The notes: generated from the sequence alone by a model not told the origin. 56,806 nucleotides of DNA from Treponema sp. (GCA_017469785.1 JAFUFU010000039.1:1-56806); one strand, 5' to 3'; shown: positions 34,585-43,811, counted from the first letter of the stretch. A program made the numbers and translations.

Positions 34585-35637
34585 ATGAAAATAGGCTTAA
34601 ATATCTTCCGTCTCTTTCTTTTTTCTCTTTTGGCACTCTTCTTTTCTGGTTGTGCTCCTTCCCGTCCGCGCTACGAGAAGATTTTAGGAACCGTGTGCTT
34701 CGTAAACCTGTACGAAAATGGAAAAAAGAGCTATTACACGGAAATTTTTGACCGCCTCAATCAAATAGATTCCGAATTCAATCTGTTCAGGGAAGATTCT
34801 GAGCTTTACCGCATGAATCAAAAGGCTGCTTACGAAGACGTGCCTGTTTCTGACGATGTTTTTCACGTTCTTTCCACAGCGCTTTTTATCTCTGATTTGT
34901 CTGGTGGGGCTTTTGATGTTTCCGTTGGTCCTCTGGTCAAGCTGTGGAACGTAAATTCCGATTCTCCCCATGTGGCAACGCAGGCGGAGCTTGATGCCGT
35001 CCTTCCTCTTGTCGGCTACAATAACATCGTGCTTGATTTTCAGAAAAAATCCGTCCGTTTCAAGAAGGCTGGCATGTCCGTAGATTTGGGTGGAATTGCG
35101 AAGGGCTTTGCGGCCGATGAGATCGCGAAAATCTGCAAAAAGCACAAGGTTTCCAGGGCCGTCATTGACCTTGGAGGAAACGTGTATGTATACGGCGAGA
35201 AGGAAGACCATCTCTTCTGGAATGTCGGTGTCAAAAATCCAGAATTCCCGGACTCTCCGCCTCTTGTAAAAATGTCTCTTCCTCAGAATTCTGTCGTTAC
35301 GAGCGGCATTTACGAGCGCTATTTTGAGGAGGGCGGAAAACGCTATCATCACATTCTCTCGCCCAAAACGGGGATTCCCCTGGAAAACGAATTGTATTCA
35401 GTCACCATTATTTCCGACAATTCCATGCTGGCCGACGCTCTGTCAACAACTTTTTTCATCCTAGGAAAATCAAAATCGCTGGATATGCTTCCTGTGTTCC
35501 AGAAAGAGTTCAATACGCAGGTTTCCGCAATCTTCATAGAGCGTAATCACGACGTTACATTCTCTCCAGGCTTCCCCTACGAGTCTATGCTTTTGACCGA
35601 GGGCTGGCAGGAAGTTCCGAAAAAGTCAGGAAGATGA
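34585..35637 (+). CDS. apbE: FAD:protein FMN transferase lipoprotein (ApbE/Ftp)
   Basis: ApbE attaches FMN covalently to threonine residues of exported redox proteins, and treponemal versions may also hydrolyse FAD. The 350-residue protein has a lipoprotein signal ending LFFSGC near residue 23. The family motifs are SVDLGGIAKGFAADEI near 168-183, AVIDLGGNVYVYG near 191-203, and HHILSPKTGIP near 255-265 followed by ADALSTTFFILG. It should face the periplasm. The start lacks an SD. No flavinylated partner gene such as an Rnf or Nqr subunit is seen in the window. Confidence 0.93.
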   Translation: MKIGLNIFRLFLFSLLALFFSGCAPSRPRYEKILGTVCFVNLYENGKKSYYTEIFDRLNQIDSEFNLFREDSELYRMNQKAAYEDVPVSDDVFHVLSTALFISDLSGGAFDVSVGPLVKLWNVNSDSPHVATQAELDAVLPLVGYNNIVLDFQKKSVRFKKAGMSVDLGGIAKGFAADEIAKICKKHKVSRAVIDLGGNVYVYGEKEDHLFWNVGVKNPEFPDSPPLVKMSLPQNSVVTSGIYERYFEEGGKRYHHILSPKTGIPLENELYSVTIISDNSMLADALSTTFFILGKSKSLDMLPVFQKEFNTQVSAIFIERNHDVTFSPGFPYESMLLTEGWQEVPKKSGR

Positions 35638-35805
35638 ATTCTTAAATTTAAGTTTAACGTTAAAGGTGAAAAAAGTACCACTTTCTTTGATAAAGGTTAT
35701 TTTTTTATTTTTTTTACAAAAAAAAGTGTGAAATTTCTTATTCATGTGTTATAGTATTAATGTGATTTGCGGGCGTTTTTTTTGCTGCAGGTTATAAGGC
35801 ACGGA

Positions 35806-37542
35806 ATGAGTTACGGGTTAGAAAATCTAGAAACACGGCAATTAGAAGGACTTATTACAATTCTCAACCAATGCACGGATTCTTTTCTGTTTGTGTTTGA
35901 TTTTTCCGCCGACACGTATTTTATCTCATCATATGCAAGGAATATTTTCAATTTTCCAGAAGAAAAAATGGAAAATGCCATGCAGAATCTCATGAAGATT
36001 GTCTACCCGGAAGACCAGCCTTCTTTGCGGGCAGAGCTTGACCTTCTGAAAACCGGCAAAAGAACCGAGCACAACCTGGATTACCGCTGGGTCAACCGCA
36101 ACGGGAAGCCTATTTGGATTCGATGCCGGGGCAGGATCCTTCCAAACAACAATGACGAAAAACGGATTCTTGTGGGCGAGGTTTCTATCGTAACCGAAGA
36201 AGACAAAACAGATCTTCTTACAGGCCTTGCCACCGAGTCGCAGCTCCGCATCGATTTCGGCTCTGTCTGGACAAAACGGCAGATGGCTTCGGGCTTCATT
36301 CTTAAGATTGATATTGACAATCTCGGAGCAATCAACGAGCAGTATGGCATCATGACTGGTGATGTCATTGTCTCAAAAGTGGGCGATTGCTGCCGCAAAG
36401 TCTGTTCCGGAACTGCAAAAGCCTACAAGCTTTCAAGCGATGAATTTGTCTGCGTGAACCTTACGGGAAAATCTGCCCTTGTGGCTCAAAAAATGTACGA
36501 GAATCTTCGCCGTGAAATTTCAGAAGCGGAGCATGGCCTTGGCTACGATATAATCTTCACTGTTTCCGGCGGCATGGTCGCTTTCATGAACGATTCTTCC
36601 CAGCTGGACGGTCTTTTGCGCAAGGTCAATTATTCGCTCAGCAATGCAAAGCGCAACGGCCGCAATAATCTTGTCACTTTCAACGCCGTCGACTACACTC
36701 AGCATCTCAAAACCCTGGACTTTCAGGAAAAAATCCGCGATTCAATCCGCAACGACTTTGCCGGCTTCGAGCTGTATTACCAGCCTGTCGTCGATGCAAA
36801 AAATCTCTATCTCGATTCAGACAAAACCGTGCTCAATGTCATCGGTTGCGAGGCCCTTATCCGCTGGACCTGTCCGGGCTATGGAATCCTCAATCCTGAT
36901 GAATTTATCCCGATTCTCGAGCGAACGGGCATGATTGTATCTGTGGGGCGGTGGATTTTGCGTACGGCTTTCATGCAGTGTGCCGAATGGAACCGTCTGC
37001 AAAAAGATTTCCGCGTGAGCGTCAATCTGTCTTATATTCAGGTCAAAAAAAGCGATATTCTTCGTGATGTGGAGACGGCAATGCTCATTTCCGAGGTCAA
37101 TCCCAAGAATGTCACTCTGGAGCTTACCGAAAGCGGCTATATCGATAACGGCGATGAGCTGCAGCGGCTCACGGAGGCCTTCTCCAACCTCGGCGCAAAC
37201 GTTGATATCGATGATTTCGGTACCGGCTATTCAAACCTGCGCTATCTGCAGTACCTCAAGGCGAACACGCTCAAACTTGACTATACTTTCGTCCAAAAAG
37301 CGACGGCCGGCAACGAAGGCGACCGCAAAATCATCAAGCACATCACTCAGATGGCTCATGAGCTGGGAATGCAGGTCTGTATGGAAGGTATCGAAGAAAA
37401 GAGCGACATAGAAAAGCTCATTGAATACGGTCCTGATAAATTCCAGGGCTTCTACTTCGGCCGCCCATGCAACAACATCGACTTCCGTGAGCATCATCTC
37501 CGCCTTGATGCAAACAAAGACGTCTACAAAAAAGCGAAGTAA
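35806..37542 (+). CDS. PAS-GGDEF-EAL protein, probable cyclic di-GMP phosphodiesterase
   Basis: A 578-residue cytoplasmic signalling protein. Residues about 10-130 form a PAS-like domain ending DYRWVNRNGKPIWIRCRG. The GGDEF domain is degenerate: the active loop reads LSSDEF near 219-224, so it should not make cyclic di-GMP. The EAL domain keeps the catalytic residues: EALIRW near 349, ELTESGY near 440, DIDDFGTGYS near 464-473 and LDYTFVQ near 485. It should therefore hydrolyse cyclic di-GMP, perhaps controlled by GTP bound to the dead GGDEF. ATG 35806 is preferred to a TTG 39 bases upstream because AAGG lies at a workable distance. Confidence 0.88.
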   Translation: MSYGLENLETRQLEGLITILNQCTDSFLFVFDFSADTYFISSYARNIFNFPEEKMENAMQNLMKIVYPEDQPSLRAELDLLKTGKRTEHNLDYRWVNRNGKPIWIRCRGRILPNNNDEKRILVGEVSIVTEEDKTDLLTGLATESQLRIDFGSVWTKRQMASGFILKIDIDNLGAINEQYGIMTGDVIVSKVGDCCRKVCSGTAKAYKLSSDEFVCVNLTGKSALVAQKMYENLRREISEAEHGLGYDIIFTVSGGMVAFMNDSSQLDGLLRKVNYSLSNAKRNGRNNLVTFNAVDYTQHLKTLDFQEKIRDSIRNDFAGFELYYQPVVDAKNLYLDSDKTVLNVIGCEALIRWTCPGYGILNPDEFIPILERTGMIVSVGRWILRTAFMQCAEWNRLQKDFRVSVNLSYIQVKKSDILRDVETAMLISEVNPKNVTLELTESGYIDNGDELQRLTEAFSNLGANVDIDDFGTGYSNLRYLQYLKANTLKLDYTFVQKATAGNEGDRKIIKHITQMAHELGMQVCMEGIEEKSDIEKLIEYGPDKFQGFYFGRPCNNIDFREHHLRLDANKDVYKKAK

Positions 37543-37582
37543 CGAATTCTTCTTGGGAAGCGGTGTCTCCCCCCCGAATGTC

Positions 37583-38812
37583 TTAAATGTAATGCTTTAA
37601 CTCAATCTTATCGATTTTCTTGGTCTTTACGGCCACGATGTATGTTCCGGTGATTGCCGAGAGCACGTCGAAAGCTGCTGAGAAGCTGCACAGAAGGGGC
37701 ATGGCCGGCCGAAGCAGGAGATATCCGGACTCAAATCCTCTGCCGTACATAGAGCAGATTACAGTCAGTGAGACAAATGTGCCTCCCACCGGGAAATTTC
37801 CCAGCGCAAATGATGTTATGAATGCGACTCCGAAAATCCAGCACACGTCCAAAAATGTGAATCCCAGAGGCGTGTAAGAGCGGAAAATCGTTACGAAACA
37901 GATTGAGGTGACTAAAGCCGTGCCTCCCCTGGCAAAAATTGAGAAGAGGGGAAGGGTGAAATTGTTTGTCTCATCGTGAATGCCGAGGCTTTCCTTGTTG
38001 TGACGGAAGGTTGTGAGCAGGCTGATGTTTGAGTCTCCCGTAAAAAATCCGGAGATAATCGGGCCGATGCTTGCGTAAAGAACGTGATACGGGCGCAAGT
38101 CCTTGCACAGCAGGCGCAGAACGAGCGGATAGACGATTCCCGCAACGATAATGAAGTCAGACAGCAGCATGAAGAAAATCGGATAGTATGTTTCTGACTC
38201 AAAGACAAGGCGGATTTGCAGCATCCAGTAGCAGGAGATGGCAATCATGCCAACTGAAAGCCACTCGACGAAAAAGGTTGACATGGTCTGGCATACTTTC
38301 ATGGCTGAGTCGATAAAGCTCAGCACTGGTTTGGAGTCGTTTGTGTCCGAGGCGCAGGCTCCTCCGACGAATGCCGCCAGGAAAAACACCGGGAGCAGAT
38401 AAATGCCGTCTTTGAGGGAGTCGAATCCTGAGAAAGGGAAAATGCTGAGAACCATCTGCTTGATGTCGATTGCAGGGATTTCACTGGGTTTTTCCCCTGA
38501 GATTGGAATCCGCGGAAGTGACACGATGAGAATGGAGATAAGCCCCAGTGCCAGCAGGATCAGCGTTGAGCCGAGAATCGTTCCTGCTGTCCACATGCTG
38601 GTTTTCATGATGTGCTTTTTGCTGCGGAGATTGAACATTGCCATGGTTGTGCCGAAAAACAGCAGCGGAATGAGGGCGTATCGCCCGAAGCGGATGGCAA
38701 TTTCTGACAATGTGGCCACCGCGGAATCTACGGCCGGAATATTGCGCGGGAGAATGAATGCGGCCGCAATGCCGAGCAGCGTACCAATCAAATATTTAAT
38801 CCAAACTTTCAT
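37583..38812 (-). CDS. dicarboxylate/amino acid:cation symporter (SDF family)
   Basis: A 409-residue secondary transporter with about eight membrane segments plus the two re-entrant regions expected in DAACS proteins: FFTGDSNISLLTTF near residues 248-261 (the serine-rich hairpin) and FPVGGTFVSLTV near 340-351. It imports a dicarboxylate or neutral/acidic amino acid with Na+ or H+; the substrate cannot be read reliably. The start has no SD; an extended -10 (TGCTATAAT) ends six bases before it. Divergent from the gene at 38860, sharing a 47-base promoter region. Confidence 0.85.
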   Translation of the reverse strand: MKVWIKYLIGTLLGIAAAFILPRNIPAVDSAVATLSEIAIRFGRYALIPLLFFGTTMAMFNLRSKKHIMKTSMWTAGTILGSTLILLALGLISILIVSLPRIPISGEKPSEIPAIDIKQMVLSIFPFSGFDSLKDGIYLLPVFFLAAFVGGACASDTNDSKPVLSFIDSAMKVCQTMSTFFVEWLSVGMIAISCYWMLQIRLVFESETYYPIFFMLLSDFIIVAGIVYPLVLRLLCKDLRPYHVLYASIGPIISGFFTGDSNISLLTTFRHNKESLGIHDETNNFTLPLFSIFARGGTALVTSICFVTIFRSYTPLGFTFLDVCWIFGVAFITSFALGNFPVGGTFVSLTVICSMYGRGFESGYLLLRPAMPLLCSFSAAFDVLSAITGTYIVAVKTKKIDKIELKHYI

Positions 38813-38859
38813 GGACTTATTATAGCAAATTGCTCATAAGTCTGCTATAATAGTCTGTT
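38813..38859. promoter_or_regulatory. symmetric divergent promoter pair with extended -10 elements
   Basis: ATTATAGCA (38819-38827) is the exact reverse complement of TGCTATAAT (38843-38851). Each is an extended -10 (TGnTATAAT) pointing outward, six bases before the symporter ATG and eight before the ATG at 38860. No good -35 elements are seen, and none is needed with an extended -10. Both transcripts should be leaderless or nearly so. Confidence 0.6.
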
Positions 38860-39609
38860 ATGGGAAAGATGATTTTATTCGCCGGTAAGGGGCTTCCTGC
38901 CGGAAACGATATGGCTTCTGGAGCCGCTTTTCAGGGCAGGAAGGTAATAGCGACCAGCCTTCTTGCCAGCGAGGATGATGAAAATTCCGCTCCTCAGGAA
39001 AAATCTGGGGGAGTGACCGGCGTGTCATGGAATCGCTCTTCGCCTCTTTCCTGCCGCTCCCTTGCCTTGCGCTGTGAGAACGAAGGCGGCTTGGACGAGG
39101 CCGTGCTGGTTTTTGACGAATTCTATTTTGCCACAAGCTACCGCGGCGTTACGAACAATGCTCAGGTTCTTGAGGAGCTTGTCCTGAGCTACCAGTATCT
39201 GGCGCAGGAACTGATTGCGCGTTTCCAGCGGGAAAGCGGGCGGCCGCGAAAACTTGTTTTCCTCTACAAATCAAATTTTTCTCTTGCCGATGGAGTGAAC
39301 TCAAGCTCGGTCCGTGCGCTGGGAATTGAGCTTTCAAATCCGATTATTGCCTGCGCCGCGGGTGCTTTTCGTGCTTTTGCCGAGAATATGGCCGCCTCTC
39401 TTTCAGAAAGCAAGAACATCACTCCGATTCTGGTTTCCTGCGAGAGCGCTAACGACCTTTCCAAGAGGGACTCTTCTCTTTCAGTCTGGCTCTGCGAGTA
39501 TCTGGACTCAATTGACAATCTCAAAAAGCCACTTTCGCCAAAACAGAAGGTTGCCTGGGTCAAGGCCGGGGCGAAAAGTCCTGCAGGTTTGGGAATCCTG
39601 GGATTTTAA
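38860..39609 (+). CDS. conserved-looking hypothetical protein upstream of the XPB helicase
   Basis: Not recognised. The 249-residue soluble protein starts MGKMILFAGKGLPAGNDMA and has a Rossmann-like outline with a YRGVTNNAQVLEELVLSYQY helix near residues 93-112 and strand KLVFLYKSNF near 129-138. AALVVFDEFYFA-like hydrophobic strands alternate with helices, as in NAD-binding folds, but the dinucleotide motif is incomplete. Residues about 45-75 are low complexity. It precedes the XPB helicase by 78 bases that hold an AT-rich short-word tract, so co-transcription is likely. Confidence 0.65.
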   Translation: MGKMILFAGKGLPAGNDMASGAAFQGRKVIATSLLASEDDENSAPQEKSGGVTGVSWNRSSPLSCRSLALRCENEGGLDEAVLVFDEFYFATSYRGVTNNAQVLEELVLSYQYLAQELIARFQRESGRPRKLVFLYKSNFSLADGVNSSSVRALGIELSNPIIACAAGAFRAFAENMAASLSESKNITPILVSCESANDLSKRDSSLSVWLCEYLDSIDNLKKPLSPKQKVAWVKAGAKSPAGLGILGF

Positions 39610-39646
39610 CAAATTAGCAATTAGTAATGAGGAATTAGAAATTATA
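39610..39646 (+). repeat. short-word AT-rich tract (AATTAG type)
   Basis: The tract repeats AAATTAGCAATTAG, TAATGAGG, AATTAG and AAATTATAG, i.e. variants of a 7-base word. It lies in the spacer before the XPB gene. Similar tracts occur at 4122-4160 and 40002-40036. Confidence 0.6.
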
Positions 39647-39687
39647 GGCGGGACATCGCTCGCTCGTCCTGATTTATGTGAGACTTT

Positions 39688-41598
39688 ATGGACTATTCAA
39701 ATCCTTTAATCGTACAGAGTGACAGAACCCTTCTCCTTGATGTGCATGCTCCCCGAGCTGAGGACTGCCGGAACGCGCTGATTCCTTTTGCCGAGCTTGA
39801 GAGAAGCCCGGAACATCTTCATACATACCGACTTACGCCCCTTTCCCTCTGGAACGCCAATGCCGCGGGCTTTTCCCCGGATGACGCTGTTCAGGTCCTG
39901 AAGGATTTTGCCCGCTACGATGTTCCTCAGGCCGTCGAGATGTGGATTCGGGAGACCGCCGGCCGTTTCGGAAAATTGCGCCTGGTGCCGGCTCCATGGA
40001 TAATGCAGAATTCAGAATGCAAAATGCAGAATATGGAAGGGGGAAGTCTCCCCCTCGCTGCAACCGCTGGCGCGTTTTCCGCTACCCCCTCTGCGGGGAT
40101 ACCCCGCAACGCCCCTTCTGAAAACAAAGAATCTCTTAAAATCGAATATCTTTATCTCGTAACGGAAAGCTTGCCTGTCTTTAAGGAGATTGCGGCCAGC
40201 GCGGTGGGGCGGAAGTATCTTACCCTTGCCGAATATGAGCAGCCTCAGGACGAGCTGATGAAGCAGACTGTGGTGAGCGAAGAAGAAAAATCCCACTGTT
40301 TCCGCCTTGCCCTTACTGACCGGGGAACGATTAAGCAGGAACTTTTGCGCATGGGCTGGCCGGTCAAGGACGATGTGCCCCTCATTGACGGCGAGCCTCT
40401 GGAAATCAATCTACGTGAGACCACTCTTTCGGGTAAGCCCTTTGTTTTGCGCCAGTACCAGAAAGAAGCCGCCTCTGCCATCGTGGGCAACAAAGGCCCG
40501 GGAACCGGATTCGGCACCATTGTTCTTCCCTGTGGCGCGGGCAAAACAATCGTTGGCATGGCGGTCATGGACTTGCTAAAAACCAGCACTCTGATTATCA
40601 CTACGAATATCTCCGCTGTCCATCAGTGGATTGACGAGCTGGTGGACAAGACGAATCTTACAAGGGACGACATTGCCGAGTACACTGGCGAGAACAAGGT
40701 CATCAAGCAGGTGACGGTGGCTACTTACCAGATTCTCACATGGCGGCCCGAAAAGGACGGCCCTTATCCGCATTTTTCTTTGTTCCGGAAGCGCGCCTGG
40801 GGGCTTATCATTTACGATGAGGTTCACACCCTGCCAGCCCCTGTTTTCCGTGTCGCCGCCGAGATTCAGGCAGTGCGCCGGGTCGGTCTTACGGCAACTC
40901 TTGTCCGCGAGGACGGCTGCGAGGGCAATGTTTTCTCTCTTGTAGGCCCAAAGCGATACGATGTTCCCTGGAAGGACTTGGAAAGCACGGGCTTCATCGC
41001 CACGGCCGAGTGCATCGAGGTGCGCATGGATCTGGGCGAAGAAAAAGAAATCGAATACGCCGTGGCAGATTTGCGCAAAAAGCACAGAATCGCCAGCGAA
41101 AATCCCAAAAAGCCCGAATTTGTCAAAATGCTGGTGGAAAAATCCCCTCAGGACAAGATTCTTGTCATCGGTCAGTATTTGAGCCAGCTGGACGAGCTTT
41201 CAAGAATGCTTTCCTGCCCCATTATCACCGGAAAAACTCCCAACGAAGAGAGGGACAAAATCTACGCTGATTTCAGGAGCGGCCGCATCCGGGTGCTGGT
41301 GGTCTCAAAAGTCGCGAATTTTGCCATCGACCTGCCCGACGCCAGCATGGCGATTCAGGTGAGCGGCACTTTCGGAAGCAGGCAGGAAGAAGCCCAGCGA
41401 TTGGGGCGAATCTTGCGGCCAAAGGAGCGAAAATCCCGCTTCTTCACTCTGATTACCAGAAACACCGTGGAAGAAGAATTCGGCTCCAACAGGCAGAAAT
41501 TCCTTGCGGAGCAGGGCTACCAGTACCGCCTTCTTCGCTGTACAAGTGCCGCCGAGCTTGGTGAAATCCTTGACGGAGATACAAAATGCCTGAATTGA
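39688..41598 (+). CDS. XPB/Rad25-type DNA repair helicase with an inserted repeat-coded segment
   Basis: A superfamily 2 3'-5' DNA helicase. The 636-residue protein has an N-terminal damage-recognition-like region, then GTIVLPCGAGKTIVGMA (Walker A near residues 275-291), IIYDEVHTLPAP (DEVH near 376-379) and GLTATLVRE (motif III). The C-terminal RecA lobe has FGSRQEEAQRLGRILRPK near 565-582. XPB opens DNA for nucleotide excision repair in eukaryotes and archaea; bacterial forms are 3'-5' helicases of unclear role. Residues about 105-147 are encoded by a short-word tract plus family A repeat and read NSECKMQNMEGGSLPLA...SATPSAGIP. The start codon lacks a clear SD, so it is less certain. Confidence 0.9.
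   Translation: MDYSNPLIVQSDRTLLLDVHAPRAEDCRNALIPFAELERSPEHLHTYRLTPLSLWNANAAGFSPDDAVQVLKDFARYDVPQAVEMWIRETAGRFGKLRLVPAPWIMQNSECKMQNMEGGSLPLAATAGAFSATPSAGIPRNAPSENKESLKIEYLYLVTESLPVFKEIAASAVGRKYLTLAEYEQPQDELMKQTVVSEEEKSHCFRLALTDRGTIKQELLRMGWPVKDDVPLIDGEPLEINLRETTLSGKPFVLRQYQKEAASAIVGNKGPGTGFGTIVLPCGAGKTIVGMAVMDLLKTSTLIITTNISAVHQWIDELVDKTNLTRDDIAEYTGENKVIKQVTVATYQILTWRPEKDGPYPHFSLFRKRAWGLIIYDEVHTLPAPVFRVAAEIQAVRRVGLTATLVREDGCEGNVFSLVGPKRYDVPWKDLESTGFIATAECIEVRMDLGEEKEIEYAVADLRKKHRIASENPKKPEFVKMLVEKSPQDKILVIGQYLSQLDELSRMLSCPIITGKTPNEERDKIYADFRSGRIRVLVVSKVANFAIDLPDASMAIQVSGTFGSRQEEAQRLGRILRPKERKSRFFTLITRNTVEEEFGSNRQKFLAEQGYQYRLLRCTSAAELGEILDGDTKCLN
40002..40126 (+). repeat. composite repeat inside the XPB gene: short-word tract plus family A copy 2
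   Basis: The first part (40002-40036) repeats AATGCAGAATTCAG and AATGCAAAATGCAG. It is joined to the hairpin GGGGGAAGTCTCCCCC (40038-40053), TCGCT, TTTTCCGCTACCCCC, the hairpin TGCGGGGATACCCCGCA, and ACGCCCC. The whole insert is in frame and free of stops. It matches the insert in the Rsm22-like gene in block order and reading frame. Confidence 0.8.
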
Positions 41599-41655
41599 GC
41601 AGCAGGCGTTGCCCTGCTATGCAGTGCCACTCACTAAGGGGGGGAGACTTCCCTC
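41599..41655 (-). repeat. family A repeat, copy 4, between XPB and its partner
   Basis: The minus strand reads GAGGGAAGTCTCCCCCC, CTTAGTGAGTGGC, then AGCAGGGCAACGCC. It starts directly after the XPB stop codon. The word CACTCACTA is shared with copy 1 inside the Rsm22-like gene. Confidence 0.65.
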
Positions 41656-41671
41656 AAAAAAGGAGCAGACT

Positions 41672-43768
41672 ATGAATTTGGATCCTAAAGTACAGAGAAT
41701 CATTGACTGGCGGGAAAGTATCGCCGTTCTGCCGGACAACCATTTTTTTGAAATCATCCGCATGTATTTGGGCGAGATTAAGACACCCTTCAACAAGCAG
41801 AAACTGATTGAGGACTTGGGCGCATTTATCAGGAAGGAAGAGAACCGGAAAATTCTCGTGTCCCTCCTCAGTGAAACTGATTTACGTATTATTTCTGCGG
41901 TCAAATATATTCCCCGTGCAAATCTTGAGAAGCTTTTTTCTTTTTTTTCCGGAGCATTTTCCTATGCGGAACTCTACGAACGTATTTTGAACCTCGAAGA
42001 GCGTCTGATTTTGTACCGCAAGAACGACAAGAATAGCGATAAAACCCTGATTCTGCTGAATCCACATCTTGAAGATGATTTGGAGCCTTACACAAAGCAG
42101 ACTGTCCTGCTTGAGAATCCAGAATACGCAGAACTTTCCTATGAGACACCGTCATCGCTTTCCCCGGAGCTGATTGCCTCTTTCATCTCGTTTATTAATA
42201 AAAATCAGGATTTGTGCAAGGCTGACGGAACGTTTAAAAAACGCACGGCGGCGGAAATCGAGCGGCTTTTCCCCGGTAAAACAGAAATGCTTTTCAATCT
42301 TACGAAGGCTTTCATCAATCTGTCTCTTTTGCGCGAGCTTTCAATCGACAAAAACAAGATGCTGGCCTTTGCCCGGCTTGACAGGCGCTTACAGTATGCC
42401 TATCTGTGCGTCGCAAGTCAGGGAAGATATTCGAGAAGCACTTTGATTCGTCATGCTAAATTGCTGCTGGACGTGGCGACTTCAATTCCCCACGATGGAT
42501 TTCCAAGAAGCATAATTCTCCGTCTTGCCTATATCATTTCCGAGGATCAGAGCGATGCCGCGGGTCTTTCCTCTTTCGGCTCAACTTCCCGCTTCAATTC
42601 AATCCTGAATCGGGCGAAAAATACTGATTCTGCCGTGGTTGAGCAGTCCGGGGACTTGTCTTCTGTCCTGGACCGGCTGATTGAATGTGCCGCCTTGTTC
42701 GGAATCCTTTACAGGAAGGGAACTGACGTGAAGGGCGAGGGAATTTTTGTTTCAGGTACGATTTTTGACGAAACGGAAGAATTTGAAGATAGGCCAAAGT
42801 GCGTGAGCGTAGATGCGGCTTTCACCGTCACCGTGCTTCCGGGGCTTTCCCTTGAAAACCTGATTCCTCTTATGGATTTTATGGAATTACGCCAGTATGA
42901 TACGGCTGCGGTTTTTGAAATCAACAGAAAATCAGTCATGCGCGGGTTTGATGCCGGACTGAACGCGAACAGAATTCTTTCACTCCTCAAAAAATACAAT
43001 TCCTACGCTCTTCCCCAAAATCTCGAAATCTCAATAGAAGACTGGAGCCGCTCATATTCATCGGCAACGATTTATAAGGGCTATGTCCTGCAGGTCAGCT
43101 CTGAAAATGCCGCCATGACAGAAAACAATCCGGCGATTGCTCCCTTTATCGCACAAAAACTGGCTCACGGAATTTATCTTCTTTCGGTAGAAAACGATGA
43201 GCAGGCAACGTCAATAATTGAGAGGAGTGGCCTGGACTTTATCGGCAAAATCAAGACTCCTGAAAAAAACTATGAAAGCGTCGGATTCCCGGAATTTGAG
43301 CTTCCCCAAAAGACCGACCGTTTTGACTCTGATGAGCAGTCAAAGCCGACTTCCGATGAAGAGCGAGCGGCCCATTTTGAAGCGATGCGCGCCTGCCTTG
43401 AAAAGATGAATATTCCTGCAGAAAAAAAAGAAGGCCTGGCAGAGCGAATCCAGCACAAAATCATCCTGTCACCGGCTCAGCTCCGGGCGGACAGCGTAAA
43501 ATATGAACGCTTTGAAGCTGGCGGAATGGATTTCTCGGGCAAGCTGCATATCATCGAGGATGCGATTGCAAACAACAGCATGGTTGAGCTTCAGTTTGAC
43601 GACCGCACGATTGTCGGCGTTCCTGTTTCCATATCAAAAGACGGAGGCAATGCCTTCGTGTTCATGCGGGTCGGGCCTGAACGGGTCGATGATGTTTCTC
43701 TCGTCAAAGAATTTGCCGTAGCCCAGGCAAAATTCGTCAAGAGAATCCGGGGTAGCGTGCTGCGGTAA
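41672..43768 (+). CDS. helicase-associated protein, partner of XPB
   Basis: A 698-residue protein with no helicase motifs of its own. The N-terminal third is helical with winged-helix-like segments (SLLSETDLRIISAVKYIPR near residues 58-76). Residues about 360-520 (VTVLPGLSLENLIPLMDFM, then SYALPQNLEISIEDWSRSYS) resemble the helicase-associated domain often found in proteins next to bacterial XPB. The C-terminal 120 residues contain FVFMRVGPERVDDV. It probably binds DNA or XPB. ATG 41672 is chosen for AGGAG 6 bases upstream; an upstream frame start would read through the repeat. Same operon as XPB, 73 bases apart. Confidence 0.75.
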   Translation: MNLDPKVQRIIDWRESIAVLPDNHFFEIIRMYLGEIKTPFNKQKLIEDLGAFIRKEENRKILVSLLSETDLRIISAVKYIPRANLEKLFSFFSGAFSYAELYERILNLEERLILYRKNDKNSDKTLILLNPHLEDDLEPYTKQTVLLENPEYAELSYETPSSLSPELIASFISFINKNQDLCKADGTFKKRTAAEIERLFPGKTEMLFNLTKAFINLSLLRELSIDKNKMLAFARLDRRLQYAYLCVASQGRYSRSTLIRHAKLLLDVATSIPHDGFPRSIILRLAYIISEDQSDAAGLSSFGSTSRFNSILNRAKNTDSAVVEQSGDLSSVLDRLIECAALFGILYRKGTDVKGEGIFVSGTIFDETEEFEDRPKCVSVDAAFTVTVLPGLSLENLIPLMDFMELRQYDTAAVFEINRKSVMRGFDAGLNANRILSLLKKYNSYALPQNLEISIEDWSRSYSSATIYKGYVLQVSSENAAMTENNPAIAPFIAQKLAHGIYLLSVENDEQATSIIERSGLDFIGKIKTPEKNYESVGFPEFELPQKTDRFDSDEQSKPTSDEERAAHFEAMRACLEKMNIPAEKKEGLAERIQHKIILSPAQLRADSVKYERFEAGGMDFSGKLHIIEDAIANNSMVELQFDDRTIVGVPVSISKDGGNAFVFMRVGPERVDDVSLVKEFAVAQAKFVKRIRGSVLR

Positions 43769-43811
43769 TGCATAATGATGAATGTGGCATGACTTTGGAG
43801 CTTCTGATTTT

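Noticed and set aside
34684..35352. 222-codon minus-strand open frame opposite apbE
   Set aside because: The ApbE motifs in the plus frame explain the region.
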